Source of the DNA: Shinella sp.
Lineage (GTDB): Bacteria; Pseudomonadota; Alphaproteobacteria; Rhizobiales; Rhizobiaceae
Assembly (NCBI GenBank): GCA_003248775.1
Contig: QFQX01000004.1
Coordinates: forward strand, 104,812-168,811
Reading direction: 5' to 3'
Length of the DNA: 64,000 nucleotides
Each line of letters opens with the position of its first letter. The first letter of the stretch is position 1. The notes beneath the pieces were generated by a model that worked only from the letters and a program-made list of their open reading frames with translations, did no database searches and was not told the DNA's origin. Of this stretch, positions 44,545 through 53,136 are shown in pieces. Made by a program: the position numbers and the translations under genes.

Positions 44545-44621
44545 TTCATATACGCAGAAATACGCCCCCGCAATACTTTCGGCTTGACGTCAGATAAATA
44601 AATGGTTTGTATATGAATGAA
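44545..44621. promoter_or_regulatory. Two TTCATATAC half-sites in the divergent IclR-transporter gap
   Basis: TTCATATACGCA at 44545-44556 on the plus strand and TTCATATACAAA read on the minus strand (44606-44617, followed by TGAA). They share TTCA(A/T)ATA with the sites at 40007 and 43707. Their place between the divergent starts at 44521 and 44668 is where an IclR regulator would control itself and the transporter. Confidence 0.55.
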
Positions 44622-44667
44622 GCTCTCATGGGTGAGGGCTGAGGCGAAAGCCAATTGGGAGGAGAAA

Positions 44668-45984
44668 ATGTCAAAATTTTTGACCGGCGTTGCAGCCGGC
44701 GCAATTTTATGTGCGTGGGCAGGCGCAGTCTTCGCAGCCGACCTGCCAGGTAAGTTCGATGGCGTCACCATTGATGCCAAGCTGATCGGCGGTCAGCAGT
44801 ACGAAGCCCTTTATGCCCGCATTGCCGAATGGGAGAAGGCAACGGGCGCCAAGGTCAACGTCATTTCCAAGAAAAACCATTTCGAGCTCGACAAGGAGAT
44901 CAAGTCGGACATCGCCACCGGAAACATTTCCTGGTGCGTGGGTTCGAACCACTCCTCCTTCGCTCCCCAGTATCCCGACATCTACACCGATCTCTCCGCA
45001 CTCCTGCCCAAGGAAGAGATCGACGCTTTCGTTCCGGCGAATATCAAGGCCTCGACGCTCGATGGCAAGCTGGTCATGCTGCCGCGCGCCCAGTTCGACG
45101 TCTCGGCGCTCTACTACCAGAAGAGCCTCTATCAGGACGAAGCCAAGCAGAAGGCCTTCAAGGAAAAGTACGGCTACGACCTCGCGCCGCCGGATACCTG
45201 GCAGCAGGTCACCGATCAGGCGATCTTCTTCTCCAGCCCGCCGGATTTCTACGGCACCCAGTTTGCAGGCAAGGAAGAAGCCATCAACGGCCGCTTCTTC
45301 GAAATGCTGGTGGCTGAAGGCGGCGAATATCTCGACAAGGACGGCAAGCCCGCCTTCAATTCCGAAGCCGGCGTTCGCGCGCTCGACTGGTTCGTCAATC
45401 TCTACAAGGCCAAGGCCGTTCCGGCCGGCACCACCAACTATCTGTGGGATGATCTCGGTCAGGGCTTCGCCTCCGGCACCATCGCGCTCAATCTCGACTG
45501 GCCTGGCTGGGCGACCTTCTTCAACGATCCGAAGTCTTCCAAGGTTGCCGGCAATGTCGGCGTGAAGGTCCAGCCTGCCGGCTCTTCCGGCAAGCGCACC
45601 GGCTGGTCCGGCCACCATGGCTTCTCGGTCACGGAAGGCTGCGCCAACAAGGAAGCCGCCGCTTCGCTCGTCTGGTTCCTCACCAATGAGGACAGCCAGA
45701 AGCTCGAGGCTGCCGCAGGCCCGCTGCCGACGCGCACCGCCGTCTGGGATTGGGATATCAAGCAGGCCGAGAACGATCCTTACAAGAAGGAAGTTCTGAC
45801 CGCCTTCCAGGAAGCGGCCAAGCATGCCTTCGCCGTTCCTCAGACCCCGTCGTGGATCGAAATCTCCAACGCCGTCTATCCGGAACTGCAGGCCGCCATC
45901 CTCGGCGACAAGTCCTCCAAGGACGCCCTCGACGCAGCCGCGAAGAAGGCAACCGAGATCCTCGAAGACGCCGGCGCGCTGTAA
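44668..45984 (+). CDS. Sugar ABC transporter substrate-binding protein
   Basis: 438 residues, extracellular solute-binding protein family 1. The signal peptide is about residues 1-24 (MSKFLTGVAAGAILCAWAGAVFA, cut before ADLPG). Family blocks are YARIAEWEKATGAKVNVISKKNHFELDKEI and WDDLGQGFASGTIALNLDWPGW. ATG 44668 follows a GGGAGGA ribosome site. It is the first gene of the transporter/catabolic operon, divergent from IclR; by pathway context the ligand is L-fucose or a closely related deoxysugar or fucose-containing glycan fragment. Confidence 0.92.
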   Translation: MSKFLTGVAAGAILCAWAGAVFAADLPGKFDGVTIDAKLIGGQQYEALYARIAEWEKATGAKVNVISKKNHFELDKEIKSDIATGNISWCVGSNHSSFAPQYPDIYTDLSALLPKEEIDAFVPANIKASTLDGKLVMLPRAQFDVSALYYQKSLYQDEAKQKAFKEKYGYDLAPPDTWQQVTDQAIFFSSPPDFYGTQFAGKEEAINGRFFEMLVAEGGEYLDKDGKPAFNSEAGVRALDWFVNLYKAKAVPAGTTNYLWDDLGQGFASGTIALNLDWPGWATFFNDPKSSKVAGNVGVKVQPAGSSGKRTGWSGHHGFSVTEGCANKEAAASLVWFLTNEDSQKLEAAAGPLPTRTAVWDWDIKQAENDPYKKEVLTAFQEAAKHAFAVPQTPSWIEISNAVYPELQAAILGDKSSKDALDAAAKKATEILEDAGAL

Positions 45985-46006
45985 GCGCGTTGACGACAAG
46001 AAAATC

Positions 46007-46106
46007 TGCCCCTCACCCTGCAAGCGGGGAGAGGGAACGGACAGGTCGCAGCAAGTCCCTTCTCCCCGCTTGCGGGGAGAAGGTGCCGGCAGGCGCATGA
46101 GGGGCA
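46007..46106. repeat. Rhizobial TGCCCCTCA palindromic element, copy 1
   Basis: About 100 bases with inverted ends TGCCCCTCA (46007-46015) and TGAGGGGCA (46098-46106). Inside are GGGGAGAGGG and the stem CTTCTCCCCGC-TTGC-GGGGAGAAG. The same unit occurs at 50562-50687. It lies between the binding-protein gene and the first permease (gap 45985-46215) and can fold into a long hairpin, which may lower expression of the permeases relative to the binding protein. Confidence 0.8.
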
Positions 46107-46215
46107 AGGCCCAATCAACAGGCAGTCGGAACGGGGCGGGGACCACGCACAATGCGAGGCTCCGCCGCGCCGGCATCCCGACCACTTTTATTAAAGCATA
46201 CAGGAGAGGCATTTC

Positions 46216-47112
46216 ATGAAAGGCTGGAGACCACCGGCACCCGTCCTGCTTCTGCTGCCCGCATTCATCGTCCTGGCAGCCGTCGTCATCATCCCTCTTC
46301 TGCTTTCGCTGTATTCCAGCTTCACGGCGTTCCGGCTCACCCAGCCGGCATCGCTCTACACGCTGGTCGGCTTCCGCAACTATGAGCGCATTCTCACCGA
46401 TCTCGAATTCTGGAGCGCCTTCGGGCGCACCGTCCTGCTGCTCACGGTGGCGCTCAACCTCGAAATGCTGATCGGCCTCGGCCTTGCGATGCTGGTCGAG
46501 AAGGCGACGCGGGGCCAGCGTATCCTGAGAACCATCATGATGTTTCCGATGATGTTCTCGCCGATCCTCGTCGGCTTCCAGTTCAAGTTCATGTTCAACG
46601 ACAATATCGGCCTCATCAACAATGCGCTGCAGTCGCTCGGCCTCAACAATCAGGCGATCCCGTGGCTTATCGACGGACAGCTTGCCTTCTGGGCGATCCT
46701 GACCGCCGAAATCTGGTCGTCCACCTCGGTCTTCGCGATCCTCATCCTCGCCGGCCTGCTCGCCATGCCCAAGGAGCCGATCGAGGCCGCACGCGTGGAT
46801 GGCTGCACGCCCTTCCAGACCTTCCGTTACGTCACCTGGCCCTTCATCATGCCCTTTGCCTATATCGCCATGACGATCCGTTCGCTGGACGTCGCCCGCG
46901 CCTACGACATCGTCAAGATCATGACCGATGGCGGCCCGGCAAAGCGCACGGAATTGCTCTGGACGCTCGTCGCCCGCACCGCCTATTCCGACGCCCGCAT
47001 GGGGCTCGCCAATGCCATGGCCTATTTCGCCATCCTGCTGTCGATCCTCTTCACCGTCTATTTCTACCGGAAGCTGGCGGCAGCCCGCACCCAGATCGCT
47101 GCGGAGTGGTGA
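46216..47112 (+). CDS. Sugar ABC transporter permease, MalF/UgpA type
   Basis: 298 residues, six helices. It begins WRPPAPVLLLLPAFIVLAAVVIIPLLLSLYSSFTAFRL and has the EAA loop PIEAARVDGCTPFQTFRYVTWPFIMPFAY, typical of carbohydrate-uptake type 1 permeases. It forms the channel with the next protein. A GGAGAGGC ribosome site precedes ATG 46216. Confidence 0.94.
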   Translation: MKGWRPPAPVLLLLPAFIVLAAVVIIPLLLSLYSSFTAFRLTQPASLYTLVGFRNYERILTDLEFWSAFGRTVLLLTVALNLEMLIGLGLAMLVEKATRGQRILRTIMMFPMMFSPILVGFQFKFMFNDNIGLINNALQSLGLNNQAIPWLIDGQLAFWAILTAEIWSSTSVFAILILAGLLAMPKEPIEAARVDGCTPFQTFRYVTWPFIMPFAYIAMTIRSLDVARAYDIVKIMTDGGPAKRTELLWTLVARTAYSDARMGLANAMAYFAILLSILFTVYFYRKLAAARTQIAAEW

Positions 47113-47113
47113 G

Positions 47114-47980
47114 ATGAACGAGAACGCACAACACCGCTTCAAGGCCGCGCTGCTTTCGCTTGCCCACAAGATCACCCTGTTTGTGGCGATGACCATCATC
47201 TGCCTGCCGGGTCTCTGGATCGTGCTCGCCTCCTTCCGCCCGACGGTGGAAATCATGGCGAAACCGCCGGTCTGGATCCCGCAGGACCTGTCCTTCGATG
47301 CCTATATCGCCATGTTCTCCGGCATCGGCCAGGGCGGCATTCCGGTCATCGAATACTTCCGCAACTCGCTGATCATCTCGGTCACCTCGACGGTGATCTC
47401 GCTCGCCATCGGCATGGCCGGCGGCTATGCCTTTGCCCGCTACCGCTTCAAGGGCAAGTCAGGCATCTTCCTCGGCCTGATGCTGACCCGCACCGTGCCC
47501 GGCATCGCGCTCTCCCTGCCGCTGTTCTTCGTCTATTCGAAGCTCGGCATCATCGACAGCCATTTCGGCCTGATCCTCGCTTATGTGGCGTTGAACGTAC
47601 CCTTCACCATCTGGCTGATCGACGGCTTCTTCCGTCAGGTGCCGAAGGACCTCGCCGAAGCGGCACAGATCGACGGCTGCACCCGCTGGCAGGCGTTCTG
47701 GCAGGTGGAATTCCCCCTTGCCGGCCCCGGCATTGCATCCGCCGGCATCTTCGCCTTCCTCACCTCGTGGAACGAGTTCGCACTCGCCTCGCAGCTCACC
47801 CGTTCCGTCACCTCCAAGACCCTGCCCGTCGGCCTGCTCGACTACACCGCGGAATTCACCATCGACTGGCGCGGCATGTGCGCGCTCGCCGTCGTGATGA
47901 TCATCCCGGCTCTCGTGCTGACCTTCATCGTGCAGAAACACCTCGTATCCGGCCTCACCTCCGGCGCAGTCAAAGGATAG
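47114..47980 (+). CDS. Sugar ABC transporter permease, MalG/UgpE type
   Basis: 288 residues. The N-terminal helix (KITLFVAMTIICLPGLWIVLASFRPTVEIM) and the EAA loop DLAEAAQIDGCTRWQAFWQVEFPLAGPG are typical. It starts one base after the previous stop (TGAGATG). The C-terminus ends with FIVQKHLVSGLTSGAVKG, the usual end of MalG-type permeases. Confidence 0.94.
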   Translation: MNENAQHRFKAALLSLAHKITLFVAMTIICLPGLWIVLASFRPTVEIMAKPPVWIPQDLSFDAYIAMFSGIGQGGIPVIEYFRNSLIISVTSTVISLAIGMAGGYAFARYRFKGKSGIFLGLMLTRTVPGIALSLPLFFVYSKLGIIDSHFGLILAYVALNVPFTIWLIDGFFRQVPKDLAEAAQIDGCTRWQAFWQVEFPLAGPGIASAGIFAFLTSWNEFALASQLTRSVTSKTLPVGLLDYTAEFTIDWRGMCALAVVMIIPALVLTFIVQKHLVSGLTSGAVKG

Positions 47981-47983
47981 ACC

Positions 47984-49081
47984 ATGGCAACCGTTTCCCT
48001 CGAAAAGCTGGTCAAGCGCTACGGCGCGCTCGAAGTGGTGCACGGCATCGACCTCGAAGTGGCGGACCGCGAATTCATCGCGCTCGTCGGCCCCTCCGGC
48101 TGCGGCAAGTCCACCACGCTGCGCATGATCGCCGGCCTCGAACCGATCTCCGGCGGCAACCTGAAGATCGGCGGCCGGGTGGTCAACGACCTGCCACCGC
48201 GCGCCCGCAACCTCGCCATGGTCTTCCAGTCCTACGCGCTTTATCCGCACATGACGGTGCGCGAGAACATGGGCTTCTCGCTGAAGATCGCCGGCCAGAA
48301 GCCGGAGGAAATCGCCCCCCGTGTCGAGGAAGCCGCCCGCACCCTCGACCTTACCCATCTGCTCGACCGCCGTCCGTCGCAGCTTTCGGGCGGCCAGCGC
48401 CAGCGCGTCGCCATGGGTCGCGCCATCGTGCGCCATCCCGACGTCTTCCTGTTCGACGAACCGCTGTCCAACCTCGACGCCAAGCTTCGTACCCAGATGC
48501 GCACCGAGATCAAGAAGCTGCACGCCAAGGTGCAGTCGACCGTGATCTACGTCACCCATGACCAGGTCGAGGCCATGACGCTCGCCGACCGCATCGTCAT
48601 CATGCGTGACGGTTACATCGAGCAGGTCGGCACGCCGGAGGATGTCTTCCACCGCCCGAATTCGAAGTTCGTCGCCGGCTTCATCGGTTCCCCGCCGATG
48701 AACCTCAAGGACGCCGAGATCGCCGATGGCCGCGTGGTCTTCGCCAATGGCGACAGCCTGCCCCTGCCGCAGCAGTTCGCCTCGCGCGTCACCGCCGGCC
48801 AGAAGGTCACCTTCGGCCTTCGTCCCGACGACATCTACCCGACAGGCCACGGCATCCATTCCGGCGAGGAAACCGCCGTCCACAAGACGGACCTCAAGGT
48901 GACGATCACCGAACCGCTCGGCAACGAGACGCTGGTTTTCGCCGAACTCGGCGCCAGCGAATGGGTAAGCCGCATGCTGAATCCGCGTGCGCTGAAGAGC
49001 GGCGAAGGCCTCTCCTTCTCGCTCGACCTCTCGCAGGCTCACATGTTCGACCGGGAAACCGGCAGGACGCTCAGGGGCTGA
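47984..49081 (+). CDS. Sugar ABC transporter ATP-binding protein, MalK/UgpC type
   Basis: 365 residues. Walker A GPSGCGKST, signature LSGGQRQRVAMGRAI, Walker B VFLFDEPLSNLD and switch YVTHDQVEAMTLADRIVIM. The C-terminal regulatory region contains KFVAGFIGSPPMN and a TOBE-like part (FGLRPDDIYPTG). It starts three bases after the permease stop and energises the sugar importer. Confidence 0.95.
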   Translation: MATVSLEKLVKRYGALEVVHGIDLEVADREFIALVGPSGCGKSTTLRMIAGLEPISGGNLKIGGRVVNDLPPRARNLAMVFQSYALYPHMTVRENMGFSLKIAGQKPEEIAPRVEEAARTLDLTHLLDRRPSQLSGGQRQRVAMGRAIVRHPDVFLFDEPLSNLDAKLRTQMRTEIKKLHAKVQSTVIYVTHDQVEAMTLADRIVIMRDGYIEQVGTPEDVFHRPNSKFVAGFIGSPPMNLKDAEIADGRVVFANGDSLPLPQQFASRVTAGQKVTFGLRPDDIYPTGHGIHSGEETAVHKTDLKVTITEPLGNETLVFAELGASEWVSRMLNPRALKSGEGLSFSLDLSQAHMFDRETGRTLRG

Positions 49082-49084
49082 GCC

Positions 49085-50194
49085 ATGGCGAAGATCGAAC
49101 GCATAGAGCTGAAGATGGTCGACCTTCGCCCGAAGGTCGAACGCACCGACGCGATCCAGAGCTTCGTCAGCCAGGAAACCCCGCTCGTCACCATCACCGA
49201 CAGCGACGGCGCCACCGGCACCGGCTACAGCTACACCATCGGCACCGGCGGCTCCTCCGTCATGCGGCTTCTTGCCGATCATCTTGGCCCCCGCCTGATC
49301 GGCCGCGATGCGGACCGGATCGAGGCGATCTGGCATGAGCTGGAATTCGCCACCCACGCCACCACCATCGGCGCGATCACCTCGATTGCGCTTGCGGCTA
49401 TCGACACCGCGCTTTGGGATCTGCGCGCCCGCAAGCAGGGCCTGCCGCTGTGGAAGCTCGCAGGCGGCGCCAAGGATCGCTGCCCGCTCTACACCACCGA
49501 AGGCGGCTGGCTGCATATTCCGACCGAGGCGCTGGTCGAGGATGCGCTGGAGGCGAAATCCAGGGGCTTCCGCGGCTCCAAGGTAAAGATCGGCAAGCCG
49601 AGCGGTTCCGAGGATTTCGCCCGCCTCTCGGCCGTCCGCAAGGCCGTCGGTGACGCCTACGAAATCATGACCGATGCCAATCAGGGCTTCGCCGTCGACG
49701 AAGTGATCCGCCGCGCCGAGCGTCTGAGGGAACTCGACCTCGCCTGGCTGGAGGAGCCGCTCCCGGCCGACGATATCGACGGTCACGTCAGGCTCAATCG
49801 TTCGACCGCCACGCCGGTCGCGGTCGGCGAGTCGCTCTATTCGATCCGCCACTTCCGGGAATACATGCAGAAGGGAGCATGCTCCATCGTGCAGGTGGAT
49901 GCCGGCCGCATCGGCGGCATCACCCCCTGGCTCAAGGTGGCGCATGCGGCAGAAGCCTTCGACATGCCGGTCTGCCCGCACTTTCTGATGGAACTGCATG
50001 TCAGCCTGACCTGCGCCGTGCCGAACGGCAAGTATGTCGAATACATCCCGCAGCTCGACGACATCACCACCTCGCGCCTGAGGATTAAGGACGGCATGGC
50101 GCTCGCGCCCGAGACGCCCGGCCTCGGCATCGAGTGGGACTGGGACGCCATCGACGGCCGCCGGATCACAGAATTCGATCGCGAGATCCGCTGA
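49085..50194 (+). CDS. Enolase-superfamily dehydratase/racemase, mandelate racemase subgroup
   Basis: 369 residues. Catalytic residues fall exactly two positions after those of mandelate racemase: Lys166-Val-Lys168 (SKVKIGK), metal ligands Asp197 (MTDANQG), Glu223 (LEEPLPADD) and Glu249 (AVGES), and His299 (CPHFLMELH). The family takes a proton from the carbon next to a carboxylate, mostly to dehydrate sugar acids. It is not the L-fuconate dehydratase, which is encoded at 54011, so it may act on a stereoisomer such as a rhamnonate-, galactonate- or galactarate-type acid. It starts three bases after the ATPase stop. Confidence 0.88.
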   Translation: MAKIERIELKMVDLRPKVERTDAIQSFVSQETPLVTITDSDGATGTGYSYTIGTGGSSVMRLLADHLGPRLIGRDADRIEAIWHELEFATHATTIGAITSIALAAIDTALWDLRARKQGLPLWKLAGGAKDRCPLYTTEGGWLHIPTEALVEDALEAKSRGFRGSKVKIGKPSGSEDFARLSAVRKAVGDAYEIMTDANQGFAVDEVIRRAERLRELDLAWLEEPLPADDIDGHVRLNRSTATPVAVGESLYSIRHFREYMQKGACSIVQVDAGRIGGITPWLKVAHAAEAFDMPVCPHFLMELHVSLTCAVPNGKYVEYIPQLDDITTSRLRIKDGMALAPETPGLGIEWDWDAIDGRRITEFDREIR

Positions 50195-50208
50195 GGGAGG
50201 AAACGACT

Positions 50209-50538
50209 ATGCAGCGCATCGGCATGGTGATCGGCGTGAAGCCGGAAAAGCTCGAGGAATACAAACGCCTTCACGCCGCCGTCTGGCCCGACGTACTGGC
50301 GATGATTTCCGCCTGTAACATCAAGAACTACTCGATCTTCCTGAAGGAGCCGGAGAACCTGCTCTTCTCCTTCTTCGAATATCACGGCACCGACTACGAA
50401 GCCGACATGGCCAGGATGGCCGCCGACCCGAAGACCCAGGAATGGTGGGCCGTCTGCATGCCCTGCCAGCAGCCCCTCGACACCCGGAAAGAGGGCGAGT
50501 GGTGGGCTTCGATGGAGGAGGTGTTTTTCCATGCGTGA
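50209..50538 (+). CDS. L-rhamnose/L-fucose mutarotase (RhaM family)
   Basis: 109 residues, dimeric alpha/beta barrel of the DUF718 family. It interconverts alpha and beta anomers of 6-deoxysugars. Family features are the N-terminal MQRIGMVIGVKPEKLEEYKRLHAAVWPDVLAMI with the catalytic-type His, NYSIFLKEPENLLFSFFEYHG and the end WWASMEEVFFHA. A GGGAGGAAA ribosome site lies seven bases before ATG 50209. In this operon it would supply the anomer used by the sugar dehydrogenase. Confidence 0.92.
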   Translation: MQRIGMVIGVKPEKLEEYKRLHAAVWPDVLAMISACNIKNYSIFLKEPENLLFSFFEYHGTDYEADMARMAADPKTQEWWAVCMPCQQPLDTRKEGEWWASMEEVFFHA

Positions 50539-50561
50539 CACCTCTGCGATGCGTTGCGGAT

Positions 50562-50687
50562 TGCCCCTCACCCTGCCCCTCTCCCCGCTCGCGGGGAGAG
50601 GGAATGCTGACGTCGAGGCCGGCCGGCAGTTTCCTTCTCCCCGTTTACGGGGAGAAGGGTCCGCAGGACGCAGCCGGATGAGGGGCT
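50562..50687. repeat. Rhizobial TGCCCCTCA palindromic element, copy 2
   Basis: About 126 bases with ends TGCCCCTCA (50562-50570) and TGAGGGGCT (50679-50687). Inside are the stem CCTCTCCCCGC-TCGC-GGGGAGAGG and a second, TTCTCCCCGTTTACGGGGAGAA. It is related to 46007-46106. It lies between the mutarotase and the Gfo/Idh gene. Confidence 0.8.
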
Positions 50688-50712
50688 TTGCTGCCCTGCC
50701 GGAGATAACAAA

Positions 50713-51783
50713 ATGACCTTCGACCCGAAATCCCTCTCCCAGTCCTGGCCGATGCCCGCAAAGCCGCGCCCGATCGTCACCTTCGGCGCCGGTTCCATCG
50801 TCAGCGACGCGCATTTCCCGGCCTATGCCAAGGGCGGGTTCCCCATCGCCGGGCTCTACGATCCCGATTACGAAAAAGCCAGGGCGCTTGCCGATAAATG
50901 GGGTGTGGCGGCCTATGCCTCCGTCGAGGAAGCGGCAGCGGTGGAAAACGCGATCTTCGATCTCGCCACGCCGCCAGCAACCCATGCCAAGGTGCTTTCC
51001 GCCCTGCCGGATGGCGCGCCGGTGCTGGTCCAGAAGCCAATGGGTTCGGATCTGACGGCCGCGACCGAGATCCTGAAGATCTGCCGGGCGAAAAACCTCA
51101 AGGCAGCCGTAAATTTCCAGCTGCGCTTCGCGCCGATGATGCTGGGCCTGAAGGATGCCATCGCCAGGGGACTGCTCGGCGAGGTCGTGGATTTCGACGT
51201 CTATCTGGCGCTCGATACCCCGTGGCAGCTCTGGGCCTTCCTTGAAGGCCTGCCGCGCATCGAGATCGCCATGCACTCGATCCATTACCTAGACACGATC
51301 CGTCAGGTTCTCGGCGATCCCAAGGGCGTGCATGCGAAGTCGATCGGCCACCCGAACCACAAGATGGCACAGACGCGCACCACCGCGATCCTCGACTATG
51401 GCGACCGGGTGCGCTGCGCCGTCTCGATCAACCACGACCACAAGTTCGGCCGCAAGCATCAGGCCTGCGAGTTCCGCGTCTCGGGCACCGAAGGTGCGGC
51501 CTATGTCCAGCTCGGGGTCAACCTCGATTATCCGCGCGGCGAACCGGACATTCTGGAGATCTATCCGAAGGGCGGCAGCGACTGGGTGACCGTGCCGCTC
51601 GAAGGCACCTGGTTCCCCGATGCCTTCGTCGGCCGCATGGCCAACCTCCAGCGCTTTGCCTCCGGCGAAGATACTGAACTCGTTTCCTCGGTCGAGGACG
51701 CCTGGAAGACCATGGCGCTCGTCGAGGCGCTCTACCAGTCGAACGCAACACCTGCGACCGCGCTCGAGACACTACCGCAGTAA
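50713..51783 (+). CDS. Gfo/Idh/MocA family NAD(P)-dependent oxidoreductase
   Basis: 356 residues. The N-terminal Rossmann fold has IVTFGAGSIVSDAHFPAYAKGG (GxGxxx nucleotide loop), and VLVQKPMGSDL corresponds to the EKP motif with the catalytic Lys. AMHSIHYLDTIRQVLG supplies the usual His/Asp active-site helix. Family members oxidise sugars or inositols. Within this operon it is the best candidate for the first oxidation, L-fucose to L-fuconolactone, since no second short-chain dehydrogenase is present; this is inferred. Confidence 0.87.
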   Translation: MTFDPKSLSQSWPMPAKPRPIVTFGAGSIVSDAHFPAYAKGGFPIAGLYDPDYEKARALADKWGVAAYASVEEAAAVENAIFDLATPPATHAKVLSALPDGAPVLVQKPMGSDLTAATEILKICRAKNLKAAVNFQLRFAPMMLGLKDAIARGLLGEVVDFDVYLALDTPWQLWAFLEGLPRIEIAMHSIHYLDTIRQVLGDPKGVHAKSIGHPNHKMAQTRTTAILDYGDRVRCAVSINHDHKFGRKHQACEFRVSGTEGAAYVQLGVNLDYPRGEPDILEIYPKGGSDWVTVPLEGTWFPDAFVGRMANLQRFASGEDTELVSSVEDAWKTMALVEALYQSNATPATALETLPQ

Positions 51784-51794
51784 GGACGATCACG

Positions 51795-52247
51795 ATGGAA
51801 CAGCTGAAATATTTCGAGGACTACGAACTCGGCGCCCAGCGCCTGACGACGGGCCGCACCATCACCGAGACGGATTTCATCGTCCATGCCGGACATACTG
51901 GCGATTTCTTCCCGCATCACATGGATGCCGAATTCGCCAGGACCACCCCGTTCGGCCAGCGCATTGCCCATGGCACGATGGTCTTTTCCATCGGCGTCGG
52001 CCTGACCGCCAGCGTCATCAACCCGGCCGCCTTCTCCTATGGCTATGACCGCCTGCGGTTCATTCGTCCTGTGTTCATCGGCGACACCATCCACACCCGG
52101 GTCACCATCCATTCGAAGGAAGACGATCCGAAGCGCGCCGAAGTCGGCCGCGTCGTCGAGCGCACCGAAGTCATCAACCAGAAGGGCGAGGTCGTGCTCG
52201 CCGCCGACCACATCCACATCGTCGAGCGCCGGCCCAAAGCCGCCTGA
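51795..52247 (+). CDS. MaoC family dehydratase
   Basis: 150-residue single hot-dog domain. The hydratase-2 motif is visible as ITETDFIVHAGHTGDFFPHHMDAEFA with Asp/His in the active-site position, then FGQRIAHGTMVFSIGVGLTAS. MaoC proteins hydrate enoyl-CoA or dehydrate hydroxyacyl-CoA. Such an activity is not part of the known fucose route. With the CoA-transferase at 40093 it suggests a CoA-dependent side branch in this regulon. It starts eleven bases after the Gfo/Idh stop and is clearly in the operon. Confidence 0.88.
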   Translation: MEQLKYFEDYELGAQRLTTGRTITETDFIVHAGHTGDFFPHHMDAEFARTTPFGQRIAHGTMVFSIGVGLTASVINPAAFSYGYDRLRFIRPVFIGDTIHTRVTIHSKEDDPKRAEVGRVVERTEVINQKGEVVLAADHIHIVERRPKAA

Positions 52248-52275
52248 TCCGCCGACTTAAGGAAAGGAAGATACC

Positions 52276-53010
52276 ATGTCCCTCCCCCTCGAAAACAAGC
52301 GCGTGCTGGTCACTGCCGCCGGCCAGGGCATCGGCCGGGCGAGCGCGCTCGCCTTCGCCCGCGCCGGTGCGACCGTCGTCGCCACCGACATCAATGCCGA
52401 TGCGCTGAAGAGCCTTTCAGGCGAGACGAACATCGAAACCCGCGTGCTCGACGTGCTGAAGGACGAAGCCGTCTCCTCCGTCATCGCCGAGACCGGCCCA
52501 TTCGACGTGCTGTTCAACTGCGCCGGCTTCGTCCATGCCGGCTCGATCCTCGACATGCCCGACAAGGATCTGGACTTCGCCTTCGATCTCAACGTCCGCG
52601 CCATGGTGCGCACGATCCGCGCCGTGCTGCCCGCCATGCTGCAGCGTGGCGGCGGCGCGATCATCAACATGGCCTCGGTCGCTTCCTCCATGAAGGGCGT
52701 TCCGAACCGCTGCGCCTATTCCGTCACCAAGGCTGCAGTCATCGGCCTCACCAAGTCGGTTGCCGCCGATTATGTGACGCAGGGCATCCGCTGCAACGCC
52801 ATCTGCCCCGGCACGGTGGAAAGCCCCTCGCTACAGGACCGCATGAAGGCTCAGGGCGACTATGAGACGTCACGCGCCGCCTTCATCGCCCGCCAGCCCA
52901 TGGGCCGCCTCGGCACGCCTGAGGAAATCGCCGATCTGGCGGTGCATCTGGCAACCGCGACCTATACCACTGGTCAGGCCTACGCCATCGACGGCGGCTG
53001 GACGATCTAG
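52276..53010 (+). CDS. Short-chain dehydrogenase, probable 2-keto-3-deoxy-L-fuconate 4-dehydrogenase
   Basis: 244 residues. The NAD loop VLVTAAGQGIGRASALAFA is a variant of TGxxxGxG, NCAGFVHAG is the NAG element, and the active site is Tyr148-Ser-Val-Thr-Lys152 with Ser near MASVASSMKG. It resembles the BDH2-like branch that contains the Xanthomonas 2-keto-3-deoxy-L-fuconate dehydrogenase. It lies between the MaoC gene and the FAH-family hydrolase whose substrate it should make. The TAG stop is part of a downstream repeat. Confidence 0.88.
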   Translation: MSLPLENKRVLVTAAGQGIGRASALAFARAGATVVATDINADALKSLSGETNIETRVLDVLKDEAVSSVIAETGPFDVLFNCAGFVHAGSILDMPDKDLDFAFDLNVRAMVRTIRAVLPAMLQRGGGAIINMASVASSMKGVPNRCAYSVTKAAVIGLTKSVAADYVTQGIRCNAICPGTVESPSLQDRMKAQGDYETSRAAFIARQPMGRLGTPEEIADLAVHLATATYTTGQAYAIDGGWTI

Positions 53011-53113
53011 AGCAATTCCAACAAAAGTGGGAACCGGTTTTGCGTCCGGAATTGTGAAAAAACAAAGAGATAGAGCATTGCAGGCGATCCCGCTTACGCC
53101 GGAAATGCTCTAG
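53007..53113. repeat. Rhizobial CTAGAGCA intergenic repeat
   Basis: Inverted ends CTAGAGCA (53007-53014) and TGCTCTAG (53106-53113) enclose AATTCCAACAAAAGTGGGAA, a CGGTTTTGCGTCCGGAATTG segment and AAAAAACAAAGAGATAGAGCA. This type is common between genes in Rhizobiales. It begins at the stop codon of the dehydrogenase gene and fills the 126-base gap to the hydrolase gene. Confidence 0.75.
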
Positions 53114-53136
53114 AACCGCTTGAAAGGAAATACCCG

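Noticed and set aside
46007..46106. CRISPR-like repeats or an insertion-sequence end
   Set aside because: The inverted ends and inner stems form one palindromic unit repeated once elsewhere. There is no regular repeat-spacer pattern and no transposase gene.
44707..47256. An 849-codon open frame on the minus strand
   Set aside because: Antisense to the sugar ABC binding protein and permease. It also runs through the intergenic palindromic repeat. No recognisable motif.
47459..49999. An 846-codon open frame on the minus strand
   Set aside because: Antisense to the MalG- and MalK-type genes and the enolase-family gene, which are well supported.
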